Part shown: piece after piece, positions 43,535 to 51,255 of the stretch
Layout: each line of letters begins with the position of its first letter
How positions within the stretch are numbered: position 1 is the first letter of the stretch
DNA from: an uncultured Lachnospiraceae bacterium
GTDB taxonomy: Bacteria; Bacillota; Clostridia; Lachnospirales; Lachnospiraceae
Direction: 5' to 3'
Assembly (NCBI GenBank): GCA_910588875.1
Contig: CAJURT010000008.1
Coordinates: 47,211 to 111,210 of the forward strand
DNA length: 64,000 nucleotides
Notes under the pieces: generated by a model
Told to the model about the DNA's origin: nothing
Databases searched by the model: none
What the model saw: only the letters and a program-made list of their open reading frames with translations
Made by a program: the position numbers and the translations under genes

Positions 43535-43927
43535 CTACCCCTTAATCTTTTGTGGGATGCCGCATATCACCCGGTATACTTCACTGGCATTGGCTGCCAG
43601 CATCTGCCCTGCATGTCCTGCCGCTTCACGGTAATCCCTCTCTGTGCGTTCGGCCGGGACAATGCCGCATCCCACCTCATCCATGGTTATGATCCTTGGC
43701 ATTCCTGCCAGCACCCGGCCCACGAATTCTTCCGGGTCTCCCCCTGCCTCCAGGATTTGTCGGATCCAGCCCTGGAAGGATGTCAGATATGGTTTTTGCA
43801 GGGCAAACCGGGGCGGATCCGACAGCCCGTCCGCCAAATTGGCATCAAATTCCGGCGCCTTTGTACCGGCCAGCTTCCGGGCAAATGCCCGTTTTCCCTG
43901 GCCCATGCCTCCAATAATCAGAATCAT
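43535..43927 (-). CDS. Short CobU-like P-loop protein
   Basis: 130 aa, versus ~175-180 for CobU. Begins MILIIGGMGQGKRAFA with a P loop, and ends with MDEVGCGIVPAERTERDYR and VYRVICGIPQKIKG, which match the C-terminus of canonical CobU closely. It lacks the middle segment that carries the guanylylated histidine. So it may be a kinase-only form or a regulatory paralog. A full-length but more divergent CobU is encoded at 45750-46289. Spaced 4 bp from cbiB and 1 bp from the transglutaminase gene, so firmly within the operon. Confidence 0.75.
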   Translation of the reverse strand: MILIIGGMGQGKRAFARKLAGTKAPEFDANLADGLSDPPRFALQKPYLTSFQGWIRQILEAGGDPEEFVGRVLAGMPRIITMDEVGCGIVPAERTERDYREAAGHAGQMLAANASEVYRVICGIPQKIKG

Positions 43928-43928
43928 A

Positions 43929-44879
43929 CTATTTCCTTTTCTTTTTCAGGTATTCCGCTACAGCACCCGGCCCGTAGGTTCCCGACCGGCAGGCCATCTT
44001 CTCCAAAGGCTGCCACTGATGGTCACGCCCCATCTGGCTATCCGTCAGATTCAGGTATTTGTTGCGGAGATTCCCCCATCCGTAACCGTTCCTGACGCCA
44101 TTCCGTTCTATCGTGTCATCCGATGTGATATCAATCTGGTACCATTGCCCATCCAGGTTTACCATATTCCAGTCATGGAGTTCGTTGTCATAGTTCCCAT
44201 AGACAAACCGGGTTTTGAGCCCGCAGCTGTCTGCCAGCCAGCAAAATGCTTCCGCATAGCCCTCACAGACTGCCTCCCCCCGCACCAGCGCACCATAGGC
44301 ATTGTGATCCTCCCTGGTATCCAGGCCAGCCAGGTAACGGTCATAGGGATAGGTGACATTTGCCACCAGGTATTGGACGATCTGCATCTCCCTCTCAAAA
44401 TCCGTCATATCATCGCGGATATATTCTTCCTTAAAGCGGCTGACCATGTCAACGATCTCTTCATACTGGTCTGCCGTATAGGAAAACAGGTTTCCTCTCC
44501 CGTTCTCCCAGCTGATATATACGGTTCCGGTCTTTGCCCCAACCTGATGGACGGAAGACGGATACACAATATTTTCCTTTAAAGGCTGCCATACCTGGTC
44601 CACGGAACTATAAAAGACAGCCCCGGAAGGAATCCCGCCGTATAACCCCACGGCAGTCCGGCCGTCCTCATCCAGGGGCGCCAGCCAGAACACCCTTTCC
44701 TCCCCGTTTTTTACAGCCTCCCTGGCCTCTTCTTCCATCTGCTGTTTCCTCGCTGCCCCCAAATACCTTCCCACCTCTTCCTCCCGCTCAAAAGCCTGAG
44801 CCGGAACCGGAAAGGCGATTCCTGCCGCCACCGAGAAAAGCACTGCCATTAAAGCCACATTTTTCTTCAATATTTTCAT
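43929..44879 (-). CDS. Secreted transglutaminase-like protein
   Basis: 316 aa. Signal peptide (~1-29, ending VPAQA), N-terminal region with no known domain (~30-165), then a transglutaminase-core (~170-275) with the triad Cys in GEAVCEGYAEAF, His in ELHDWNMV and Asp in YQIDITSDD. GAGGAAAAGG precedes the ATG. Such bacterial domains are peptidases or amide-forming enzymes acting outside the cell. Its place in the middle of the cobalamin operon, 1 bp from the short cobU-like gene, has no obvious reason. Confidence 0.82.
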   Translation of the reverse strand: MKILKKNVALMAVLFSVAAGIAFPVPAQAFEREEEVGRYLGAARKQQMEEEAREAVKNGEERVFWLAPLDEDGRTAVGLYGGIPSGAVFYSSVDQVWQPLKENIVYPSSVHQVGAKTGTVYISWENGRGNLFSYTADQYEEIVDMVSRFKEEYIRDDMTDFEREMQIVQYLVANVTYPYDRYLAGLDTREDHNAYGALVRGEAVCEGYAEAFCWLADSCGLKTRFVYGNYDNELHDWNMVNLDGQWYQIDITSDDTIERNGVRNGYGWGNLRNKYLNLTDSQMGRDHQWQPLEKMACRSGTYGPGAVAEYLKKKRK

Positions 44880-44952
44880 TTGATTTTCCTTTTCCTCACC
44901 CGTTTTATATTAGACAGCCTGCCCCATTCCCATCCTGCCGCAGGCTGTCCCC

Positions 44953-45717
44953 TTATCCTGCTGCCGCCAGAACCCCCAGCATTCCCAACTCACATACCTG
45001 AAGGAAATACCCTGCCAAGTCCCCGGTCATCCCGCCAAACTCCCTCACAGCCATCCGGTAATACCATGCCATCGCCAAAAGCGCCGCCGCTACGGCCAGC
45101 CCTCCTGCCGTTTTCCCACCCGTCCGGACCAAAAAAACAGCTGCTCCAATCCCCCATGCAACCATCGCCGCCTGCACGGCCCGTTTCTGCGCCTGCCTTG
45201 CAAAAGTGCTGGCCAGCCCGTCTTTTTTTGCCTTGGGGAAGGACACCACCGACCAGCCGCTAAGAGCCCTCTCCAGCACATAGACCCCGGCTGCTGCCGG
45301 AAAGGCCTCCGCCCCCAGTTCGCTGAGGGCCGCCAGATAGAGCAGCAGATAGACAAAACCGCCGATAATGGCAAAAGCGCCTGTGTGGGGATCCTTCATG
45401 ATCTCCAGCTTTCTTTCCGCCGTCTGGCAGGAACCCCTGGCATCTTCCACATCCAGAAATCCGTCCATGTGGATCCCTCCCGTAAGGAGAACCGGGATTG
45501 CTGTCCCGATGCAGGCGTATGCCAGGCTCCCCATCCCCGTTTTATGTGCCAGCCAGGAAAACCCTGCCATCACGCCTCCAATCACCACCCCAACCAGCGG
45601 AAAAAAACAAAGCGCATACCCCATGCCTCTGTCCGTCCACTTCACCTGGGGGACAGGGATGCGGGAATACATGGCAAAAGCAATCACCAGGCTTTCATAA
45701 ACCACCTTGGCTCCCAT
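44953..45717 (-). CDS. cobS: Adenosylcobinamide-GDP ribazoletransferase CobS
   Basis: 254 aa from the ATG at 45717 with AGGGAGAGG upstream; a GTG at 45729 is possible. Integral membrane enzyme with about six segments. CobS signature: YSRIPVPQV near the start, LLTGGIHMDGFLDVEDA with the acidic metal-binding residues. Joins adenosylcobinamide-GDP with alpha-ribazole in the last steps of B12 synthesis. Lies between the transglutaminase gene and cobU. Confidence 0.92.
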   Translation of the reverse strand: MGAKVVYESLVIAFAMYSRIPVPQVKWTDRGMGYALCFFPLVGVVIGGVMAGFSWLAHKTGMGSLAYACIGTAIPVLLTGGIHMDGFLDVEDARGSCQTAERKLEIMKDPHTGAFAIIGGFVYLLLYLAALSELGAEAFPAAAGVYVLERALSGWSVVSFPKAKKDGLASTFARQAQKRAVQAAMVAWGIGAAVFLVRTGGKTAGGLAVAAALLAMAWYYRMAVREFGGMTGDLAGYFLQVCELGMLGVLAAAG

Positions 45718-45749
45718 CCTCTCCCTCACATTTCTTCTCTCGCCAGGCC

Positions 45750-46289
45750 CTATGGCCCCGGCTTTCTCTCTGCCGCAATTCCATATATCACCTCAGTTAC
45801 CTTGTCTGCCAAAAAAGCCAGTTCCTGATTTGCCTGCCCCAAAAGCCGGATATAACGCATCGTCTCTGCCTCATACCCTGCCCCATCGGAAAACACCTCA
45901 TTTGTAACCACCACCACAGTCTTCGCACACTCCATAAGATGGCAGATCCCCTTTTGTACCCGCCCTAAAATCTCCCTGTCACTCCCGCCCCCCTCAAACA
46001 TTTCATTTGCCATCAGATTGGACATGCATTCCACCAGCACCGCCTTGTCCTCCGGCGGCGCCTGCCCCGGCTGCAGTACCACCTTGTCCAGGCAGCGGTA
46101 GGCCTCCACCGTGATAAACCCCTTTCCTTCCCGCTGCCTCCGGTGCCTGGCCACCCTGGCCTGCCCTTCCTCCCCCCAGGGATGCATGGTGGCCAGATAA
46201 TAGCAAAAGGGCTTCCCCTCTTTCAGCACAGCCTGTTCGCCGTAGGCGGACTTTCCGCTGGCGCTCCCTCCGGTAATCAAATGCAGCAT
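45750..46289 (-). CDS. cobU: Adenosylcobinamide kinase/guanylyltransferase CobU
   Basis: 179 aa, full length. P loop ITGGSASGKSAYGEQ, ATMHPWGEEGQARVARHR with the candidate guanylylated His, and NEVFSDGAGYEAETMRYIR at the C-terminus. The last region is less canonical than in the short paralog at 43535. Phosphorylates adenosylcobinamide and transfers GMP to it. Overlaps cbiT by 13 bp. Confidence 0.9.
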   Translation of the reverse strand: MLHLITGGSASGKSAYGEQAVLKEGKPFCYYLATMHPWGEEGQARVARHRRQREGKGFITVEAYRCLDKVVLQPGQAPPEDKAVLVECMSNLMANEMFEGGGSDREILGRVQKGICHLMECAKTVVVVTNEVFSDGAGYEAETMRYIRLLGQANQELAFLADKVTEVIYGIAAERKPGP

Positions 46290-46888
46290 TGCCGAACCTC
46301 CCTATTTAAGGTAAGTTCTTCCCCACCCCACCCTGCAGCAGGGTCAACCGTAATAATATAAACCGGGTTCTGGCCCTGCATCAGATGGTAATTCCCTGTT
46401 TTTTTTGCCCTGGATACCTGGATGCTGACAATTTCTGCCTCCAGCCTGCGGTGTTCCAGATACTCCCACACTGCTGCCAGGGTTTCTAATGCAAGAACAT
46501 TGACCACTGCCCGGGCCCGGGGATTCTTTTCCCACACCAGATCCAGGATACCGCCCAGTTCCCCTCCGCTCCCTCCCACAAACACCCTGTCCGGGGCAGG
46601 CAGTTCCCTCAGGGCTTTTGGCGCACGCCCCTCCAGGACGGTCAGGTTCCCGACCCCAAACTTTTCCTGGTTTCTGCGGATCAGTTCACAGCCTTCCCTC
46701 TTCTGCTCTATGGCATAGACATGCCCCTGCCGTGCGTACAGTGCCGCCTCTATGGCCACTGACCCCGTCCCTGCACCGATGTCGTAGACAACACTATCCT
46801 TTTCCAACTCCAGCTTTGACAGGGAAACTGCCCGGACCTCGCTTTTGGTCATGGGGATTTTCCCACGGATAAAATACCTGTCATCCAA
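46277..46888 (-). CDS. cbiT: Cobalt-precorrin-6B decarboxylating methyltransferase CbiT
   Basis: 203 aa from a TTG at 46888 with AGGAGG 8 nt upstream; a GTG at 46897 is on the ribosome binding site. Opens DDRYFIRGKIPMTKSEVRA and has the SAM-binding motif VVYDIGAGTGSVAIEAA, both typical of CbiT. Methylates C15 and decarboxylates the C12 side chain of the corrin ring. Works with CbiE, which is fused to the reductase encoded immediately upstream; the two genes overlap by 8 bp. Confidence 0.92.
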   Translation of the reverse strand: MDDRYFIRGKIPMTKSEVRAVSLSKLELEKDSVVYDIGAGTGSVAIEAALYARQGHVYAIEQKREGCELIRRNQEKFGVGNLTVLEGRAPKALRELPAPDRVFVGGSGGELGGILDLVWEKNPRARAVVNVLALETLAAVWEYLEHRRLEAEIVSIQVSRAKKTGNYHLMQGQNPVYIITVDPAAGWGGEELTLNREVRQCCI

Positions 46889-48311
46889 CCGCCTCACCTC
46901 CTGCCTGCCCCTCCAGGATCACTGCCGCCAGTAAATCCTCTTCCCTCCCGCACAGTTCCTCTGCACTTCCCCTCACAATCCTCTCATCGGCATACCCCAG
47001 CCGGATACCGGCAGATACCTTCACCTTGCCCATCCCTGCCCGTACCAGGCGTCCGCAAAGCTTCCCCAGGCTTTCCTCCCCGCCCAAAAGCAGAAATACC
47101 TTTGGGTAGTTCCGCAGAAGAGACTCCACGTCGCACTCCCTGCCATGCATGCTTGCCGGGTGGATCCCCTCCCATGGGCAGCCCAGGCGGGAACAAAGAC
47201 AGGAAAGGGTGGAAATACCGGCAAAGACCCGGATCCTGAAATCCTCCCGGCCAGGACCCAGCCGGTTAAGCAGGGAAGTACATCCGCTGTAAAAACCGGT
47301 ATCGCCGGAATAGACGACCGCAGCCCTGTGATATCCGGGATGCCCTTCCAGCCAGCGTTCCACCTCCTCCGCCAGATATACCGCCACCCGGGGCTTTTCC
47401 CCCACCCATTTTTCCACATCCGCCAGCATACGGGGCGCCCCCAGCACCACATCGCACTGCCTTAATGACTCCAGCGCTTCCACCGTCAGCTGGTTTCCGG
47501 ATCCCATCCCCATACCGATCAGGGCCAGTTCCCTCTTGCCCCCCAGCCGCGACACTTCCATCCTGGCCTGCCCCACAGAGATGCCTGCTTCCTGTTCGGG
47601 CCGTCGGATCACCACCGTGGGGATCCCGCATTTCTCGGCTGCGCTAAGTTTTTCCCAAAATCCTCCCCTGCTTCCGGATTCCTTTGTCACCAGCCACCCT
47701 GCCCCAACAGAACGGATCATGGCACAATTCATTTCCTCCGAAAAAGGCCCCTGCATGGCAATCACCTGCCTGCCCTTTAACCCCTGCCTCTCACATTCTG
47801 CCAGCACCCTGCTGTCCGGCAGCACTCTGGCATAGATCCGTTCCCTTAAATGCGGCGCCTCCAAAAACACAGGCAATTCCTTGCTGCCGGTGGCCAGGAG
47901 TACCGGCCTGTCATCCGCTGCCAGGATATCCCGGGCTTCCTCCGGGGTATGTACAAAAAAAACCTCCCCCTCTGTCCTGTCTGCCCCGACGCCGCCTGCC
48001 TCCGGATCTCTTAAGACCCTCAAACAGCGGACCCCTGCCCGCCGGCAGGCTGCCTGGATCTGCCTGCCCGCCAGAACCGCATGGGGATGGGTCGCATCCA
48101 GCACCATAGATGGCATCTCCTTCTTTAACAGATCCAGCATCCCTTCCTCCTCCAGCACGCCGCAGCGCACCCACAGCCCCTCCGCCTCACCTGCCGTTTT
48201 TTTTCCATAGTCCGAAACTACGCTGAGCAATGTGGGGATCCCCATTGACGCTGCATACTCTGCCAGTTCCCTCCCCTCCGATGTTCCGCCAAAAATAATC
48301 AGCTTTGCCAT
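46881..48311 (-). CDS. cbiJE: CbiJ-CbiE fusion: precorrin-6A reductase plus precorrin-6Y C5-methyltransferase
   Basis: 476 aa. Residues 1-~250 are CbiJ/CobK: IIFGGTSEGRELAEY, VLDATHPHAVLAGRQIQ and LVTKESGSRGGFWEKL. Residues ~258-476 are CbiE: LALIGMGMGSGNQLTVEAL, VVLGAPRML and VVYSGDTGFYSGC (tetrapyrrole methylase fold). These steps are consecutive in the pathway (reduction of the macrocycle, then C5 methylation), and CbiT follows directly. AGAGGATAGG precedes the ATG. Confidence 0.93.
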   Translation of the reverse strand: MAKLIIFGGTSEGRELAEYAASMGIPTLLSVVSDYGKKTAGEAEGLWVRCGVLEEEGMLDLLKKEMPSMVLDATHPHAVLAGRQIQAACRRAGVRCLRVLRDPEAGGVGADRTEGEVFFVHTPEEARDILAADDRPVLLATGSKELPVFLEAPHLRERIYARVLPDSRVLAECERQGLKGRQVIAMQGPFSEEMNCAMIRSVGAGWLVTKESGSRGGFWEKLSAAEKCGIPTVVIRRPEQEAGISVGQARMEVSRLGGKRELALIGMGMGSGNQLTVEALESLRQCDVVLGAPRMLADVEKWVGEKPRVAVYLAEEVERWLEGHPGYHRAAVVYSGDTGFYSGCTSLLNRLGPGREDFRIRVFAGISTLSCLCSRLGCPWEGIHPASMHGRECDVESLLRNYPKVFLLLGGEESLGKLCGRLVRAGMGKVKVSAGIRLGYADERIVRGSAEELCGREEDLLAAVILEGQAGGEAVG

Positions 48312-48312
48312 C

Positions 48313-49404
48313 CTATCCTCTCTTCCTGCCGTCCCATATTCCAGAGGCCACCGCCACAGTCACCCCGGCCCCGGCCTGTTTCCCCACCAAAAGCCGGCCG
48401 CCCTCCCCGGCCCCGGCAAGCGCCGCCCGCTCACACACATTACCAGTCCCGGTTACCTGCCGCACAAACGCCGACTCTGCCACTGGCTTTGTAATCTGCT
48501 CCAGTTCCTCTGCCGGATATGTCACAAAAGGAACCTTCCACTCCCTGGCCAGTTCACAAATCCCTTCCTCCCCCTTCTTCCTGTCAATGCTGGCCAGCCT
48601 TGCCACTGCCAGTCTCTCCAGGCCAGCCTGTGTCAGGATTCCCTCTGCCATCTGCCGGATACGCTCCCCGGGGACGCCTTTGCGGCATCCGATCCCCAGA
48701 GTCAGAAGGGGGGGAATAAGCTTCAAGATCCGTCCTTCCCGAACCAGGCGGCAGAGCACACCATCCTCCGGCCCCGGCGATGTCCGGATGGTCAGCCATA
48801 CGTTCCTCTCCCCCTCTTTTTCCCGGATGCACCCCTCCGGTTCCGGATCCGGGAGGGGGAAATCACTGAAAAAACCTACCGGCCTGTCCTCCAGGAATGC
48901 CGCCGCCACCTGCCTGAGCTGTTTCCTGTCACCGACAGCCAGTCCCCTCTCCGCCGCCCAGACATCAATGGCCGTCTTCCCCCTCACGTCTGTGGCCGTG
49001 GTAATAACCGGCTCTGCCCCGCAGATCGCAGCCACCATCCTGGCCAGCCTGTTTGCTCCCCCCACATGGCCCGACAACAGGGAAACTGCATGCCGCCCTG
49101 CCTCATCCATCACCACAATGGCCGGATCGGTCATCTTATCCCGCAGAAAGGGCGCCGCGGCACGCACGGCAATCCCGGCAGCCCCTATGTAAACCAACCC
49201 GTCCGCCCGCTTAAACTGCCGGCCTGTCCATTCCCCGGCCGGTTCTTCCAAAGGATAGAGCCCCGGCAGCCCTGCCATGCCTCCGGAAAAAAAACGCACC
49301 GGCACATAGCCCTCACATTCCGCTCCCAATTCCCTAAATCCCTCCACCAGCTTCCTGCACCAGCCTGCACCGCCCCTTGTAAAACAGATAACTGCCAGCC
49401 TCAT
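48313..49404 (-). CDS. cbiG: Cobalt-precorrin-5A hydrolase CbiG
   Basis: 363 aa from the ATG at 49404, which overlaps the cbiD stop (ATGA) and follows AAAGGGGAGG. N-terminal CbiG_N (~1-85: VICFTRGGAGWCRKL), central region with VVMDEAGRHAVSLLSGHVGGAN, the CbiG signature, and a C-terminal domain opening TLGIGCRKGVPGERI. Opens the delta-lactone of cobalt-precorrin 5A, releasing acetaldehyde: the hallmark of the anaerobic pathway. Confidence 0.93.
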   Translation of the reverse strand: MRLAVICFTRGGAGWCRKLVEGFRELGAECEGYVPVRFFSGGMAGLPGLYPLEEPAGEWTGRQFKRADGLVYIGAAGIAVRAAAPFLRDKMTDPAIVVMDEAGRHAVSLLSGHVGGANRLARMVAAICGAEPVITTATDVRGKTAIDVWAAERGLAVGDRKQLRQVAAAFLEDRPVGFFSDFPLPDPEPEGCIREKEGERNVWLTIRTSPGPEDGVLCRLVREGRILKLIPPLLTLGIGCRKGVPGERIRQMAEGILTQAGLERLAVARLASIDRKKGEEGICELAREWKVPFVTYPAEELEQITKPVAESAFVRQVTGTGNVCERAALAGAGEGGRLLVGKQAGAGVTVAVASGIWDGRKRG

Positions 49405-50615
49405 GCCTCCCCTTTCCATAACAGCAGAAAATCCTGCAGCCTCCCGGTGGCCCCCATCACCCTATGTACCGAAGAAAACACCGCCACCTCCGCCTCCAGG
49501 CTCCCGGCTGCCCAGCTTTCCACCTGCTCTTTCACCTTCCTGGCCGCAAGCGAAAGCACCGGCTCTGCCATCCCTCTCTCCTTCAGCCATCCTACCGCCT
49601 CCTCCGTTGTGTTGGCATTTCCCATCTTTTCCGCCAGTTTTCCCTTGCCACAGGGCCCCCTTGTCTTGTCCTTTGCACAAAGGCTTCTCCCTGCCTCCTC
49701 GGTAAGCAGCCTCATCATTTCCATTCTGCCGTCCCCATACCGGGAATGGGTGTTTCCCACCCCTCCTGCCACCTTTGCCATCTTTCCGATATGCCCCGCC
49801 AGAAGCAGCCGTGTAAATCCCGCCTCCCCTGCCATTGCCACAGAATCCCTGATAAAATTGCTGCATTTCACCGCCTTGCCTAAAGGCACCCCCAGCATCT
49901 CCTCCAAAAACGCCTCCCCGTAATTCCCCGGCGTCAAAAGAAGCACCCTCTCCCCAGCCATCTTCTTCATCCGGATATCCAGCCGGACCGTCTCCACCAG
50001 CGCATGCTCGCTCATGGGCTCCACCAGGCCGGTGGTTCCTAAAACCGAGATCCCTCCCCGGATCCCAAGCCTCGGGTTAAAGGTTTTTTCTGCCAACTTA
50101 GCGCCCTCCGGGACCGCGATCCGGATCTCCATATAGTTCCCCCAGGCCATTTCCCGGCACACCTGGCTTACCGCCTCCAGAATCATCCTCCGCGGAACCG
50201 GGTTGATTGCATAATGCCCCACGGGGCAGGAAAGCCCTTCCTTCTCTGCAATCCCGATCCCTGGCCCTCCGTTTAAATAGAGCCTTGGATATTCCCCCAT
50301 CACATACCCTGCCCCATCCCGGCAAAGCCTCCCAAAATCCTCCTTGGACACCGGGAACACCCCGGCATACACCCATACCCCGTCTGTCACATCCGGGTCA
50401 TCCCCGGCATCCTTCTTCACCCGGCACCAAAGGCCGCCCTCCCCGGCATCTGCAGGGCAAACCCCACATTCCGGGGCAAAATCTGCCCTTGTCCCGTTGG
50501 CCAGCCGGACCCTCACCTTCCCCGGGCTCCCGCCCAATGCAAAAACGGCTGCAGCCATGGCCGCAGCCGAAGCACAGGTACCCGTGGTATATCCGCTTTT
50601 CAGCTGTCTCCCCAT
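49401..50615 (-). CDS. cbiD: Cobalt-precorrin-5B C1-methyltransferase CbiD
   Basis: 404 aa from the ATG at 50615 (GGGGG 6 nt upstream; ATG at 50621 is on the site itself). Starts QLKSGYTTGTCASAAA, the diagnostic CbiD opening, and includes GGISVLGTTGLVEPMSE and the C-terminal GHIGKMAKVAGG. SAM-dependent C1 methylation in the anaerobic route. First gene of the operon, behind a good sigma-A promoter with a ~40-nt leader. Confidence 0.94.
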   Translation of the reverse strand: MGRQLKSGYTTGTCASAAAMAAAVFALGGSPGKVRVRLANGTRADFAPECGVCPADAGEGGLWCRVKKDAGDDPDVTDGVWVYAGVFPVSKEDFGRLCRDGAGYVMGEYPRLYLNGGPGIGIAEKEGLSCPVGHYAINPVPRRMILEAVSQVCREMAWGNYMEIRIAVPEGAKLAEKTFNPRLGIRGGISVLGTTGLVEPMSEHALVETVRLDIRMKKMAGERVLLLTPGNYGEAFLEEMLGVPLGKAVKCSNFIRDSVAMAGEAGFTRLLLAGHIGKMAKVAGGVGNTHSRYGDGRMEMMRLLTEEAGRSLCAKDKTRGPCGKGKLAEKMGNANTTEEAVGWLKERGMAEPVLSLAARKVKEQVESWAAGSLEAEVAVFSSVHRVMGATGRLQDFLLLWKGEA

Positions 50616-50665
50616 CCTCATCCCCCACTCTTATGCTGGCCTTACCCTCAGTGTACTATTTTATG

Positions 50666-50694
50666 ATTATAAAAAACATTTCCCGATTTGGCAA
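50666..50694 (-). promoter_or_regulatory. Promoter of the cobalamin operon
   Basis: On the minus strand: -35 TTGCCA (50689-50694), 17-bp spacer, -10 TATAAT (50666-50671). Predicted start near 50659, leaving a ~40-nt leader before cbiD, too short for a cobalamin riboswitch. Confidence 0.65.
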
Positions 50695-50735
50695 GCCTTT
50701 CATATCATATTCATCATGGGGAAAGGAAACACCCG

Positions 50736-50939
50736 TCATCCCATCTTTTTCATCTCCCTCTTTCTCTTGGTAATCAGCCCCCCAATCCTCCCGCTCTCTT
50801 TTGAGGTCAAACTCCTCCATCCATTCTCCAGCACCTTGGCGCCAAGCCCCAACTCCTCCGCTATCTCAAATTTCAGCTGTTCCTCCGGGGTCATATTGTT
50901 TATGTCAAAGGGTTTTTTGGTTTTATTACTTTTTGGCAT
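50736..50939 (-). CDS. Small acid-soluble spore protein, alpha/beta type
   Basis: 67 aa. The family core is clear: LKFEIAEELGLGAKVLENGW with the GPR protease cleavage region (FEIAEELG) and SGRIGGLITKRK. Alpha/beta SASPs coat spore DNA and protect it from UV and heat, then are degraded at germination. The basic Lys-rich ends fit. AAAGGAGT precedes the ATG. Shows that the host makes spores. Preceded by a sigma-G-like promoter. Confidence 0.93.
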   Translation of the reverse strand: MPKSNKTKKPFDINNMTPEEQLKFEIAEELGLGAKVLENGWRSLTSKESGRIGGLITKRKREMKKMG

Positions 50940-50976
50940 AATAAAGGCATACTCCTTTCCATGTTTTGCATAAAAG

Positions 50977-51007
50977 AAGTATGCCCGATGTCACATTGCC
51001 TTATTCA
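50977..51007 (-). promoter_or_regulatory. Sigma-G-type promoter of the SASP gene
   Basis: On the minus strand TGAATA (51002-51007), 18-bp spacer, CATACTT (50977-50983), close to the Bacillus forespore sigma-G consensus TGAATA and CATACTA. It lies ~40 bp before the start codon. Confidence 0.65.
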
Positions 51008-51026
51008 CAAAATACGCCGTTCCCCT

Positions 51027-51224
51027 TTAGTATTCCGGATCAAGGGGAATAATAACCGCCGCCACCAGATAGGCAAGAATACTCATGCCTGCCCAACAGG
51101 TCAGCAGCACCCATGCAAGGCGGATCAGGGTTGGATCTACATTGAGATATTCCCCCAGCCCTCCGCATACCCCACAGATCATCTTATCCTTATTGGAGCG
51201 GTATAATTTACGGTTTTTGTCCAT
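51027..51224 (-). CDS. PspC domain protein
   Basis: 65 aa from the ATG at 51224 (GAAAGGATG upstream; the frame extends to 51269 into the previous gene). KLYRSNKDKMICGVCGGL, then YLNVDPTLIRLAWVLL and a hydrophobic C-terminal segment: a minimal PspC domain. Small PspC proteins modulate envelope-stress responses. Last gene of the PadR/HAAS/DUF4097 operon, which is a common association. Confidence 0.88.
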   Translation of the reverse strand: MDKNRKLYRSNKDKMICGVCGGLGEYLNVDPTLIRLAWVLLTCWAGMSILAYLVAAVIIPLDPEY

Positions 51225-51255
51225 CTTATATTCATCCTTTCGTCCTTTATTCCAG

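Noticed and set aside
41635..49923. Many long open frames antisense to the cobalamin genes
   Set aside because: They are a by-product of GC-rich codon use in well-identified cob genes on the other strand.
50622..50735. Possible cobalamin riboswitch before cbiD
   Set aside because: A CACTGAGGGTAAGGC stretch loosely recalls part of the motif, but the region is too short, has no B12 box, and lies partly upstream of the predicted transcription start.
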